Positions 52,773 through 62,593 of a DNA stretch of 64,000 bases are shown here, piece after piece. Origin of the DNA: Bryobacteraceae bacterium (lineage in GTDB: Bacteria > Acidobacteriota > Terriglobia > Bryobacterales > Bryobacteraceae); contig JAWKHH010000004.1 in the NCBI GenBank assembly GCA_041394945.1, positions 1,399,876-1,463,875 on the forward strand. The letters run 5' to 3'. Both the position numbers and the translations under genes were made by a program. Position 1 is the first letter of the stretch. Every line of letters begins with the position of its first letter. The notes beneath the pieces were generated by a model. That model searched no databases. It saw only the letters and a list, made by a program, of their open reading frames with translations, and had not been told where the DNA came from.

Positions 52773-54017
52773 ATGCGGAGTCGATGGGGCGTACAGTCAG
52801 GGCAAACGGTGGTCGGGCCGACCAGGCGTGGCGTGTTGGGCACGGTGCGCGCGTGGTGGAAAGCCCAACGCTCCACTCGCGTCGAGTGGCGCGCGGAGAT
52901 GATCCGCGACCCGCGCGAAAGGCTGCGTTATCTGCGCGGTGTGATGGGTTCGGACCTTCCCGCCCGCAAGGGATGGCGTTGGCGCCTGGCCCTTGCCGGC
53001 ATCGCCATGCTGTCGATCGGCGTGCTGCTGCTTCCGGGCTGGGAGTCCGCGTCGGTTGAAGCGGTTGGGATCGATCGCAAGATTCCCGTCCGCGGCTTGG
53101 CTGCCGAAGAGCACCGCCCGGGCGAAGTCTGGCTCGTCGAGGAAAAGGCGAGCGAGGAAGTTTACAGCAACGGCCTCCGGCTGGAAACGGCTCATCGCGT
53201 ATCGAATGAACCGCGGCGAGAGCTTGAATTTGAACTCGACGGCAAGATCGTGGTTGCCGGATCCAAGGCGCCCCGCGGCATTGTTTTTCACACTACCGAG
53301 AGCGTGATCGAGGCCTTCGAGGCGAGCCAGAACCAGCGTCTCAAACGGGTTGGCCAGTGGCTACTTGAATACGTGCGCGACCAGCGTGCCTATCACTACT
53401 TGATCGATCGGTTCGGCCGGGTCCACAGCGTGGTTCGCGACGCCGACGCCGCTTATCACGCCGGCCATTCGTTGTGGGCCGATAGCGAGCGCACCTACGC
53501 CTACCTGAACCATAGTTTCCTCGGCGTCGCGTTTGAATCGGTTTCGAACCCAGGCGAGGAAATGGGCGCGGTGGTGACGCCGGCGCAGATTCTGGCTGCG
53601 AAAACACTGACCGAGATGCTCCGCGGCCGGCATCGGATCCCGGCGGTGGATTGCGTCACCCACGCGCAAGTTTCAGTGAATCCGGCGAACTTCCGGATTG
53701 GCGCGCATACGGACTGGGCGGCCGGGTTCCCGTTCGTCGAAGTCGGACTCCCGGACAACTATGAACGTCCGCTGGCGGCGATGTACGCCTTCGGATTTGG
53801 ATATGACGACGAGTTCATTCGCGCCACCGGGGCGCGGATGTGGAAGGGCCTGGCTCTCGCCGAGGACCAGGTCAGACAGGAAGCAACCGCGCGCGGAATT
53901 CCGGTGGCCAGCCGCCGGACGCAGTTGCGCCAACAGTTTCGGTCCGTTCTCGAACGGATCGATCAAACCGCGCCGGCGCTCGCAGGAGCGGCACGCAGGG
54001 AATCAGAAGGACATTGA
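52773..54017 (+). CDS. Membrane-anchored N-acetylmuramoyl-L-alanine amidase-like protein
   Basis: 414 residues from the ATG at 52773, with GGAAG upstream; a TTG at 52710 would add 21 basic residues and cannot be excluded. A basic cytoplasmic part is followed by one membrane segment (WRLALAGIAMLSIGVLLLPGW, about 70-90), so the remainder is outside. The Amidase_2/PGRP-like domain (about 175-330) has IVFHTTES (first His), YHYLIDRFGRVHSVV, AYHAGHS and the last pair in GAHTDWAAGFPF. These enzymes cut the amide between muramic acid and the peptide of peptidoglycan. The C-terminal tail is helical and charged. The actin-like gene begins 67 bases later. Confidence 0.78.
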   Translation: MRSRWGVQSGQTVVGPTRRGVLGTVRAWWKAQRSTRVEWRAEMIRDPRERLRYLRGVMGSDLPARKGWRWRLALAGIAMLSIGVLLLPGWESASVEAVGIDRKIPVRGLAAEEHRPGEVWLVEEKASEEVYSNGLRLETAHRVSNEPRRELEFELDGKIVVAGSKAPRGIVFHTTESVIEAFEASQNQRLKRVGQWLLEYVRDQRAYHYLIDRFGRVHSVVRDADAAYHAGHSLWADSERTYAYLNHSFLGVAFESVSNPGEEMGAVVTPAQILAAKTLTEMLRGRHRIPAVDCVTHAQVSVNPANFRIGAHTDWAAGFPFVEVGLPDNYERPLAAMYAFGFGYDDEFIRATGARMWKGLALAEDQVRQEATARGIPVASRRTQLRQQFRSVLERIDQTAPALAGAARRESEGH

Positions 54018-54084
54018 GAGACTCGCACCCCGCGGGCCGGAAACGAGGCCGGGCATGAAAAAGCGACGAAAGGAATCGACAATC

Positions 54085-55077
54085 ATGAACCCCAACGTAA
54101 TTGGACTCGACGTAGGAACCAGCCGGATCGTCACGGCGAAGCCGGTTTCGGAAAAAAGCTTCGAATATCAAACCCAACTGAACGCTTTCGTGAGCGTCCC
54201 ATTCTCCAAAATGGTGGAAGGCTCCCTCCGCCGCGAGGGCGTCCGCTACGACGTTCAGGGCGAACAGATCATCGTCGTGGGCGACGACTCGCCCCGCTTC
54301 GCCGACCTCCTGCACGTGGAAACCCGGCGCCCGATGACCGAGGGCGTCCTGAATCCCACCGATTCCGAGAGCGTCCCGGTGATCCGTAAGATCATCGAGG
54401 GCATGGTGCTCAACGGCGAAGAGAAGCCGACGGTTTGGTTCTCGGTGCCGGCGGCGCCTCTCAACGCCGAAGAAGGGCTCACCTACCATGAATCCACGCT
54501 CCGGCAGATGTTCTCCGATCTCGACTGCCCCGTCCAAAGCGTCAACGAAGGCCTTGCAGTGGTCTACTCCGAACTCGAAGACACCAACTACACCGGCATC
54601 GGCGTAAGCTGCGGCGGCGGACTTTGCAACGTGTCACTCGCATTCTTGTCCATGCCGGCGATGAGCTTCAGCGTGCCCAAGGCAGGCGACTTCATCGATT
54701 CGAGCGCGGCGTCGGTCACCGGCGATCTCGCCAACCGCGTACGCCTCGCCAAGGAAGAGAACTTCCATTTCAACGGCCACTTTGTGGACAAGCTCCACCA
54801 GGTGCTGACCGTCTACTACGAAGACATGATGCTGTCGGTGATCAACTCGATGAAGGAGGCCTTCTCCGACACGCGCAAGATGCCGAAGCTCAACCGGCCG
54901 ATCCCGGTCGTGCTCGCCGGCGGCACCTCCAGCCCTCCGGGATTCCGCGAGCGGTTCGAACGGCTCCTCCGCAACTCGAAGTTCCCGATCGAAATCTCCG
55001 AGGTGCGCCTGGCGAAGGATCCGATGACAGCCACCGCTCGCGGCGCGCTGATCGCGGCGCTCACCGAAGCCGCCTGA
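54085..55077 (+). CDS. Actin-like ATPase-fold protein
   Basis: 330 residues from the ATG at 54085 (AAGGA upstream). The actin/FtsA/MreB/Hsp70 fold is suggested by NVIGLDVGTSRIVTAKP (phosphate 1), GIGVSCGGGLCNVSLAF (phosphate 2, where the usual Asp is Ser) and VVLAGGTSSPPGFRERF (adenosine). It is close in size to MreB, ParM and PilM but I cannot assign it to any. It lies downstream of an envelope amidase and before a strong terminator, so it may organise cell-wall enzymes. A longer frame starting at 53698 runs through the amidase and is a shadow. Confidence 0.7.
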   Translation: MNPNVIGLDVGTSRIVTAKPVSEKSFEYQTQLNAFVSVPFSKMVEGSLRREGVRYDVQGEQIIVVGDDSPRFADLLHVETRRPMTEGVLNPTDSESVPVIRKIIEGMVLNGEEKPTVWFSVPAAPLNAEEGLTYHESTLRQMFSDLDCPVQSVNEGLAVVYSELEDTNYTGIGVSCGGGLCNVSLAFLSMPAMSFSVPKAGDFIDSSAASVTGDLANRVRLAKEENFHFNGHFVDKLHQVLTVYYEDMMLSVINSMKEAFSDTRKMPKLNRPIPVVLAGGTSSPPGFRERFERLLRNSKFPIEISEVRLAKDPMTATARGALIAALTEAA

Positions 55078-55144
55078 CGCCGACGCCGCCGGCACAAGCG
55101 GCGGGCTGAGTCAAGATAAACGTTTTCTCCTGCGAGTGACCCTG

Positions 55145-55191
55145 GCCTCGCCGGGTGCGGTAACCTCCGCGTCTGGCGAGGCATTTTTTTG
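55145..55191 (+). terminator. Strong intrinsic terminator after the actin-like gene
   Basis: GCCTCGCC (55145-55152) and GGCGAGGC (55175-55182) form a perfect 8-base stem, with a nested GCGG/CCGC stem in the loop, and a run of seven T follows (55184 onwards). It separates the amidase/actin-like unit from groESL. Confidence 0.85.
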
Positions 55192-55294
55192 TCCCCTCCT
55201 GTCAAGTCCAATGCAGCACAATTTTTCCTTTTGATTCAATCAGTTATCGCTGGAAACTGGCGGTCGCCTGAAAACTGTGCTAAGAATATGCGTA

Positions 55295-55319
55295 GGACAC
55301 CGGCGACGGTCCGGCGTCC
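55295..55319 (+). other. Hairpin in the groES leader
   Basis: GGACACCGG (55295-55303) and CCGGCGTCC (55311-55319) pair with one mismatch around 7 bases, about 50 bases before groES. No CIRCE element (TTAGCACTC-N9-GAGTGCTAA) is found in the leader. It may be a stability or temperature-responsive element, but that is a guess. Confidence 0.3.
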
Positions 55320-55368
55320 GGCTCAACAATCACTCGTATTCAGGTCGAAAACCAGGAGGTTACGAACA

Positions 55369-55659
55369 ATGAAAGTTCGCCCGCTCTACGACCGCATTGT
55401 CATCAAGCGGATCGAGGAAGAAGAGACCATCCAGGGAGGAATCATCATCCCGGACTCGGCGAAAGAGAAGCCCCAGCAAGGCGAAGTGGTGGCGGTTGGA
55501 AAAGGCAAGCGGCTCGACGACGGCAAGCTCGTTCCCCTCGAAGTCGAAGTCGGAAACCGCATCCTGTTCGGAAAATATTCCGGCAACGAAATCAAGATCG
55601 ACGGCAGCGAATATCTGATTCTGCGCGAGGACGAGATTCTCGGCGTGCTCGAGTCCTAA
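55369..55659 (+). CDS. groES: Co-chaperonin GroES
   Basis: 96 residues from the ATG at 55369, with an excellent AGGAGGT site eight bases upstream. GroES caps GroEL during protein folding. The mobile loop (EEETIQGGIIIPDSAKEKPQQGEVVAVGKG) and the end (YLILREDEILGVLE) are typical. It is followed by groEL 62 bases later. Confidence 0.98.
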   Translation: MKVRPLYDRIVIKRIEEEETIQGGIIIPDSAKEKPQQGEVVAVGKGKRLDDGKLVPLEVEVGNRILFGKYSGNEIKIDGSEYLILREDEILGVLES

Positions 55660-55721
55660 TCGGACCCGGTGAATCGGAACAGAATCTCATTCGAAACAAG
55701 CACAAATAGTAGGAGCAAGCA

Positions 55722-57347
<1,626 letters not shown>

Positions 57348-57372
57348 TCCACGCCGCAACTCCCCAAAAACC

Positions 57373-57404
57373 AAAAGGCCGCTCCAAACGGGGCGGCCTT
57401 TTTG
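57373..57404. terminator. Bidirectional terminator between groEL and the DUF6265 gene
   Basis: GGCCGCTCC pairs with GGGGCGGCC (one G-T pair) around AAAC. T-runs follow on the plus strand (TTTTT) and, in the reverse direction, on the minus strand, so it can end both convergent units. Confidence 0.85.
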
Positions 57405-57422
57405 TGCGTCTGTGTTTCGCGC

Positions 57423-57866
57423 CTACCGGACCCGGCGCATCCGGAACTCCTGCCGCCGCTGCTTCCCGCCGGCGTCGCCCTCGATCGTGGCGACAAGATC
57501 GTCGCCGTCGCGCCGGTACGTGATGATCTTCGGATGATCGTGAGCGGGGTTCTCAAACGTCGCGCCGTTCGGTTCGAGCCTTGTGAGCTTGAACTCCGTG
57601 GGCGGGCGGCCTCCGGGTTGCGCTACGTAGAATAGGTCGGCATCGCGCGAGACAATGCGAAGGTACTCGAAACCTGCCATGCGCTCCCCGGATAACATCC
57701 GGCTCATGCCGATCATCGCCCCGGCCTTGGGCGCCGTCCAGTGTTCCTCGAAGGCCGCCTTCCCCACGCTCCCGGACCAACGTCCCTCGAGCCACGCCAA
57801 CTGGGCGATTTCAGCGCCCGGCGCCGGCGCCATCAGCGCGATCGCCAGGGCAGCTACACGTCGCAT
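57423..57866 (-). CDS. DUF6265-family secreted protein
   Basis: 147 residues with a signal peptide (MRRVAALAIALMAPAPGAE). The sequence has the lipocalin-like pattern of the family (LAWLEGRWSGSVGKAAFEEHWTAPKAGAMIGMSRML, FENPAHDHPKIITYRRDGDDLVATIEGD). The function is unknown. It overlaps the TIM-barrel gene by 13 bases and ends near the groEL terminator. Confidence 0.85.
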   Translation of the reverse strand: MRRVAALAIALMAPAPGAEIAQLAWLEGRWSGSVGKAAFEEHWTAPKAGAMIGMSRMLSGERMAGFEYLRIVSRDADLFYVAQPGGRPPTEFKLTRLEPNGATFENPAHDHPKIITYRRDGDDLVATIEGDAGGKQRRQEFRMRRVR

Positions 57867-58720
57867 ATTCGGACGCCTTGCTTGAGCGACCCGATCTTAT
57901 CCTCGCGCTTCGGAATAAACTCCTGCGCGACAAACCCTCTGAATCCCGTATCGACAATCGCCTTCATGATCGCAGGATAGTAAAGCTCCTGCGTCTCGTC
58001 GATCTCGGCCCGCCCTGGTACCCCGCCGGTGTGATAGTGCGCGATGTAGGGATGGTATTTCTTGATCGTCGCGATCACATCGCCTTCCATAATCTGCATG
58101 TGGTAGATGTCATAGAGCAGCTTGAACCGCTCGGACCCCACCTTCTTGGCGAGTTCCACGCCCCATTCGGTGTGGTCGCACATGTAGTCCTTGTGGTTCA
58201 CTTTGGAGTTCAGCAGTTCCATTACCACGTTCACCTTGTGTTTCTCGGCCAAGGGCATCAGCTTCTTCAAGCCCACCGCGCAGTTCTCCATGCCCTGTTC
58301 GTCGCTCATGCCGTCGCGATTGCCGGAGAAACAGATGAGGTTTTCGAGCCCGGCGCCGGCGGCCTTCGGAATGAAGTCTGAGTAAACCTCAATGAGCGCG
58401 TCGTGGTGTTCCAGCCGGTTGAAAGCCTTTGGAATGCCTCCGATGCCTTTGTTCACCGCTCCGGAGCCCATCGCGCAGGTGAGGTTGTACTTCTTGAGCA
58501 TCGGCCAGTCTTCCGGGCCCAGCAGTTCGATCGAGTGCAGGCCGATCTCCTTGGCCTGCTTGCACAGATCCTCGAGAGCGATGTTGCGATAGCACCACTT
58601 GCAAACCGAGTGGTTCACGCGGCCCTTGATAGCTGCGTCAGCGGCGTCCAGGCGCTGAGTGAGAGACAAGGCGGTGGCGGCCGCCGCTTTCATCGCGGTC
58701 CGGCGATCGAGGTTCTTCAT
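57854..58720 (-). CDS. TIM-barrel sugar isomerase-like protein with Tat-type signal
   Basis: 288 residues from the ATG at 58720; an ATG at 58732 is also possible. The start MKNLDRRTAMKAAAATALS is Tat-like. The rest is an AP-endonuclease-2/xylose-isomerase-like TIM barrel close to hydroxypyruvate isomerases: GLHSIELLGPEDW, NLICFSGNRDGMSDEQG, NVVMELLNSKVNHKDYMCD, LLYDIYHMQIMEGD, YHTGGVPGRAEIDETQELYYP, GFVAQEFIP. The metal ligands Glu, Asp, His, Glu of the family are all there. The real substrate is unknown. Confidence 0.85.
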   Translation of the reverse strand: MKNLDRRTAMKAAAATALSLTQRLDAADAAIKGRVNHSVCKWCYRNIALEDLCKQAKEIGLHSIELLGPEDWPMLKKYNLTCAMGSGAVNKGIGGIPKAFNRLEHHDALIEVYSDFIPKAAGAGLENLICFSGNRDGMSDEQGMENCAVGLKKLMPLAEKHKVNVVMELLNSKVNHKDYMCDHTEWGVELAKKVGSERFKLLYDIYHMQIMEGDVIATIKKYHPYIAHYHTGGVPGRAEIDETQELYYPAIMKAIVDTGFRGFVAQEFIPKREDKIGSLKQGVRICDV

Positions 58721-58746
58721 GCCTTCAATCATGCCAAAAACCGCAA

Positions 58747-60735
58747 TCAGTTGCCGAACCAAACCGGGTTCGTGAACGCACCGTTCCCGGCGATGTCCCA
58801 GAACTCCACGCGCGCCCATTTCGCCGTCGGCGCATCCTTGCGAAACTCAAACTCCCCTCCACCGAACGCCCGGGTCTTCTCGAGCGGGATCACATCGCGG
58901 TGCGTTGCCTTGCCGTCGCCCCAAACCAGCACTGCCTCGGCCAACGGAAACGTGTAACTCGCCCGGGCGGTGACTCGCACTCCACGGTCGATCTTTACCT
59001 CCGGAAGCAGAATCGTGCCTTGGGACACGAAATAGTCTCCGCGTTTCACGGCGGCGGCGAAGCGGCCGTAGTCGTCCCACGCTGGTAGTCGATCCATCTT
59101 CACGTAGTTCACGTTCACGTGGCCGTAGAGTTCGTGGGTGGAATCGAGCTGGAACATGTCCACCTCCCCGAGCAGCCGCTTGCGCGCGCCCCAGTTGCTC
59201 ATATCGTCGAGCAGGTTCAAAGCGCGCAGGCCCTGCCGCAAGGTCGAAAGGTCCGAAGGCATCGGCTTCCACCCGGCGCCGAGAAATGCCGGATCCTGAA
59301 AGAACGCCGCGTCCTTGTACTTGTCCGGGAAGCCCATCGATCCCTTGGTGCGCGGATGCGCGGTGTAGGCGAAGCCACCCTGTTCGCGAATCAGGCGGAT
59401 CATCTCTTCCGCGTTGCCCACGCGATAAACGCCGCCCTGCTCGAAGGGCTGGCCCTCGCCGCGCGACATGATCCACCGCACCGGCTTCGGGAACGACACC
59501 ACCCAGTGCCCGCCGAAATGCACGTTCGCTTCCTCCGCCGGAATAATCAGGAACCGGCCGTCGGATTGCGACTTGGCGAACCGGTAGTACGCGTCGATTT
59601 CGTCAAGCCGCGTCTGGCCTGGGTCGCGCGGATGGCCGTCGCCGTGAAAGTCGGCGATCATCGCCGCATCCACGCCCATGGCTTTGAGCACCGGCTTGAA
59701 CGGCGGCGTCCAATCGGCGCCTTGCTCCATCGCCTGCACCGAGTATGCGAAATGCCAGTGAGGCGCAAGCGTCTTGTAACCGGGCAGCACGGGAAACCGG
59801 TCGCGGTGCGTGTATCGCGCCACGGCGTCGAGCAGCGGCTCGGGCTCATCCACGGAGAACTGCAGAAACATCTGCATGCGCTGCACCGTCCCCGGCGGCG
59901 CATTCATCCACGGGTAATAGATCCAGTTCTCATCGGCCTGCTGACGGATGCCGAGCGCCGCCGCGCCCCGGAACGAGCGCGCCCAAACGAAGCCGAGGTT
60001 GCTCGTAAAGTCCCGCGGCATCATGTACTGATGCGGAGCCGGAAACACCGCCACGGATCCGCCCTCGGTCCGCGCTGCAATGGTCCGGAATCGCACCCGG
60101 CGCGATTGCCGTTCAGAGGCGAAGAAGTTGAGCGTCTCGCGCTGGATCTCGCCGCTCGTGTCGTACCACGCGATCTGTGTCGACATTGTGCTTCCCGGAC
60201 CAAGGTCGTTGGCGGCGGTCCACGTAAAGCCGGCGTCGTAGTAGTAAGCCGTATCCGGTTCGTTGGTCGCAAGCGCGGCCTCCTGCTGAATCAACGACGA
60301 TCCCGGGTAGAAACGATAGACGATCGAACCCAAGAAAATCCCCGCTCGCGCGCCTTCGAACTCCACCTCAACCCGCTCCCCCCGGCTCCGGGCCACGGCG
60401 CGTACGGGCTTGAAGTCCAGCATGAAGCGGCGCGTACCGTCCGGGTGCGAGGGCGGAAAGTCGAAGAACTGGTCGAAACCGCCGCGCCGTTTGCCCGTCT
60501 CGATCCAATACTGTGGCCGCGCCCCGCGCACCACCGGTTTGCCGTCCGCCGAAATCGCGGTGATGAGAGGCTGGCGGTCGTCGAGCGAAAACTCGGCGTT
60601 CCAGGCGCGATTCTGATCGCCCTGCCACTCCACCCGGATCGAACCCGCGGCGGCTGCGACCTTCACCGGCCCGGACTGCACCGAGGCCACATCGGCGGGG
60701 AAGATGGCGAATGCGAATATCAGGGCGGCGTTCAT
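58747..60735 (-). CDS. Large secreted protein of unknown function with PHP-like segment
   Basis: 662 residues with a signal peptide (MNAALIFAFAIFPADVASV). The first half is beta-rich. In the second half MIADFHGDGHPRDPG, FLIIPAEEANVHFGGHWV and GFAYTAHPRTKGSMG resemble the metal site of PHP-type phosphoesterases, but I cannot call it one. The C-terminus is beta-strand rich again. It precedes the TIM-barrel gene by 26 bases, so the two may act on the same compound. Confidence 0.7.
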   Translation of the reverse strand: MNAALIFAFAIFPADVASVQSGPVKVAAAAGSIRVEWQGDQNRAWNAEFSLDDRQPLITAISADGKPVVRGARPQYWIETGKRRGGFDQFFDFPPSHPDGTRRFMLDFKPVRAVARSRGERVEVEFEGARAGIFLGSIVYRFYPGSSLIQQEAALATNEPDTAYYYDAGFTWTAANDLGPGSTMSTQIAWYDTSGEIQRETLNFFASERQSRRVRFRTIAARTEGGSVAVFPAPHQYMMPRDFTSNLGFVWARSFRGAAALGIRQQADENWIYYPWMNAPPGTVQRMQMFLQFSVDEPEPLLDAVARYTHRDRFPVLPGYKTLAPHWHFAYSVQAMEQGADWTPPFKPVLKAMGVDAAMIADFHGDGHPRDPGQTRLDEIDAYYRFAKSQSDGRFLIIPAEEANVHFGGHWVVSFPKPVRWIMSRGEGQPFEQGGVYRVGNAEEMIRLIREQGGFAYTAHPRTKGSMGFPDKYKDAAFFQDPAFLGAGWKPMPSDLSTLRQGLRALNLLDDMSNWGARKRLLGEVDMFQLDSTHELYGHVNVNYVKMDRLPAWDDYGRFAAAVKRGDYFVSQGTILLPEVKIDRGVRVTARASYTFPLAEAVLVWGDGKATHRDVIPLEKTRAFGGGEFEFRKDAPTAKWARVEFWDIAGNGAFTNPVWFGN

Positions 60736-60800
60736 CGCATATACGCTATCACCACTCAGCCCCTCCAGATAAACGCAACGGTTACGATATCATCGACGTG

Positions 60801-62591
60801 ATGTCCCTCAGGCGGGTTCTGGTGGCCTTGGCGTTGGCGGCGGCGCCGTGGACCGCCTCGGCCGCGACGTTCGCGATCTCCGGAGCCACCGTCGTCGACG
60901 GCACAGGCGCGAAGCCCCGCGTCGCGAATGTCGTCGTGCGGAGCGGACGCATCGCAGAGGTCGGAGGCGAAATACCGCCGGGCATTTCCGTCATCAATGG
61001 CGCGGGACAAACCCTCACTCCCGGCTTCTTCGACGTCCATACCCACCTCCCCTACTCCGGAATGAGCGGCCTCTGGGGCGATTGGGCCAAGAACCTCAAA
61101 GCGTATCTCTACTGCGGCGTGACCTCGGTGGTCGATTTTGGCTCCTACCCGGAGATGTTCGAACCCATGCGCCGCCTGCTCCGCGAAGGCGTCGTAACCG
61201 GTCCACGAATCCACATGGCCGCGCGCATGACGAGCCCCGGCGGTCACGGAGCCGAAGGCGGCCGCGGCGATCTGTTTTCTCTCGAAGTTCTCACGCCCGC
61301 CGAAGCCCGCGCCGGTGTACGGCAGTGGCTCGCCTACAAGCCTGACGCCATCAAGGTCTTCACCGACGGCTGGCGGTACGGCTTCGACGAAGATATGACC
61401 GGCATGCACGAAGACACCCTCCGCGCCATTGTCGAAGAGGCGCACAAGGCGGGCGTGGAAGTGCTGACGCACACCGTCACGCTGCAGAAGGCGAAAGAAG
61501 CGGCCCGCGCCGGCGTCGACGTGATCGCGCACGGCGTCGGCGACGCCACCGTCGACTCGGACCTCATCGCCATCATGCGCGAGAAAGGCGCTGCCTACGC
61601 GCCCACTCTGGCCGTATACGAAGCCAAGAACGGCCCCTATCCGCCGATGCAGAAGCTGCTCATGGAGCCGGCAATGCTGGCGGGCTTGCCGGCGGTGCGA
61701 AAAACCCGGGAGACTCCGGCCCGCACCCGGCGATGGGAGCATCTCGTCGAGAATGTCGCCCTGCTGCGGACAGCCGGCATTCCCGTCGCCACCGGCACCG
61801 ACGCCGGCGTTTCCGGCATGCCCCACGGCTGGGCCTCGCTGCACGAAATGGAACTGTTCGCCGCCTCCGGAATGTCGCCCCTCGAGGCCATCACCGCCGC
61901 CACCGGTGTCGCGGCGAAAGCCATCGGCGTCGATCGCGATCGCGGGACCATTGAACCGGGCAAACTCGCCGACCTCGTTCTGATCGCCGGCGCGCCGCAC
62001 GAACGAATCGCCGACCTGGAGAAGGTGAGCCGCGTATTCCTGGGCGGCGACGAAGTGGACCGCGAGGCGCTGCGCGCCGCGATTGCGCGGCCAGCCGTCA
62101 CCCCGCTTCCCGCCCACCGCGTGGGTCCGCTCATTGATGACATGGAAGCCGGGCGAACCAGCCTCGACACGCTCCGCGTCAACGCTACCGATTCCGGCAA
62201 CGACCATTCGCGAATGCTGTTCCAGCGCGTGCTTCGCCCCGCCGGCGGCCATGCGATGGCCGTGCAGGCGCGCATGGGCCAGAAGCGGTCGCCCTTCGCG
62301 CAGTTATGGATCCCGTTGAGCAAGGGTGGCGTGGAGCCCGTGGATGCTTCCGCCTATTCCGCGCTCGAATTCGAAGTTCGCGGCGAGGGCGCCTACCGCG
62401 TGCTCTTTCTGCAGCGATCGGTCCGCGACGGCAAGTTCACCGATGCACCCTTCGCCGCCGGCGCCGAGTGGGGCAAGGTACGAGTCGCGCTGCCGGCGAT
62501 TCGCGACGACTTGTTGGTGCTAGCTTTTGAGATAGCCAGACCGGCCGGCGCCGACGGCTGGCTCGAACTGGACAACCTGAGGTTCTATTGA
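60801..62591 (+). CDS. Exported amidohydrolase with C-terminal CIA30-like domain
   Basis: 596 residues from the ATG at 60801 with a signal peptide (MSLRRVLVALALAAAPWTASAA). The amidohydrolase core has the metal site FDVHTHLPYSG, IKVFTDGW, EVLTHTVTLQ, IAHGVGDATV and the Asp in ATGTDAGVSG. The C-terminal 140 residues (LIDDMEAGRTSLDTLRVN, SALEFEVRGEGAYRVLFLQR, WLELDNLRFY) look like a CIA30/carbohydrate-binding jelly roll. It starts about 65 bases from the divergent secreted gene. The substrate is probably a cyclic amide or peptide, or lactone-like, possibly with sugar. Confidence 0.85.
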   Translation: MSLRRVLVALALAAAPWTASAATFAISGATVVDGTGAKPRVANVVVRSGRIAEVGGEIPPGISVINGAGQTLTPGFFDVHTHLPYSGMSGLWGDWAKNLKAYLYCGVTSVVDFGSYPEMFEPMRRLLREGVVTGPRIHMAARMTSPGGHGAEGGRGDLFSLEVLTPAEARAGVRQWLAYKPDAIKVFTDGWRYGFDEDMTGMHEDTLRAIVEEAHKAGVEVLTHTVTLQKAKEAARAGVDVIAHGVGDATVDSDLIAIMREKGAAYAPTLAVYEAKNGPYPPMQKLLMEPAMLAGLPAVRKTRETPARTRRWEHLVENVALLRTAGIPVATGTDAGVSGMPHGWASLHEMELFAASGMSPLEAITAATGVAAKAIGVDRDRGTIEPGKLADLVLIAGAPHERIADLEKVSRVFLGGDEVDREALRAAIARPAVTPLPAHRVGPLIDDMEAGRTSLDTLRVNATDSGNDHSRMLFQRVLRPAGGHAMAVQARMGQKRSPFAQLWIPLSKGGVEPVDASAYSALEFEVRGEGAYRVLFLQRSVRDGKFTDAPFAAGAEWGKVRVALPAIRDDLLVLAFEIARPAGADGWLELDNLRFY

Positions 62592-62593
62592 AT

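Noticed and set aside
54000..54084. Earlier start at 54055 (MKKRRKE) for the actin-like gene
   Set aside because: The ATG at 54085 has an AAGGA site and begins right before the conserved nucleotide-binding strand; the earlier one is possible but less likely.
55205..55285. AGCACA and TGTGCT halves before groES as a CIRCE
   Set aside because: The arms are only 6 bases and about 60 bases apart, where CIRCE needs 9-base arms with a 9-base gap.
59119..60801. 560-residue open frame antisense to the secreted PHP-like gene
   Set aside because: It is rich in Arg, His and Leu, has no domain, and lies wholly over a gene with signal peptide and normal composition.
60756..62252. 498-residue frame antisense to the amidohydrolase
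   Set aside because: Shadow of a well-supported gene; Gly/Ala/His-rich composition and no motif.
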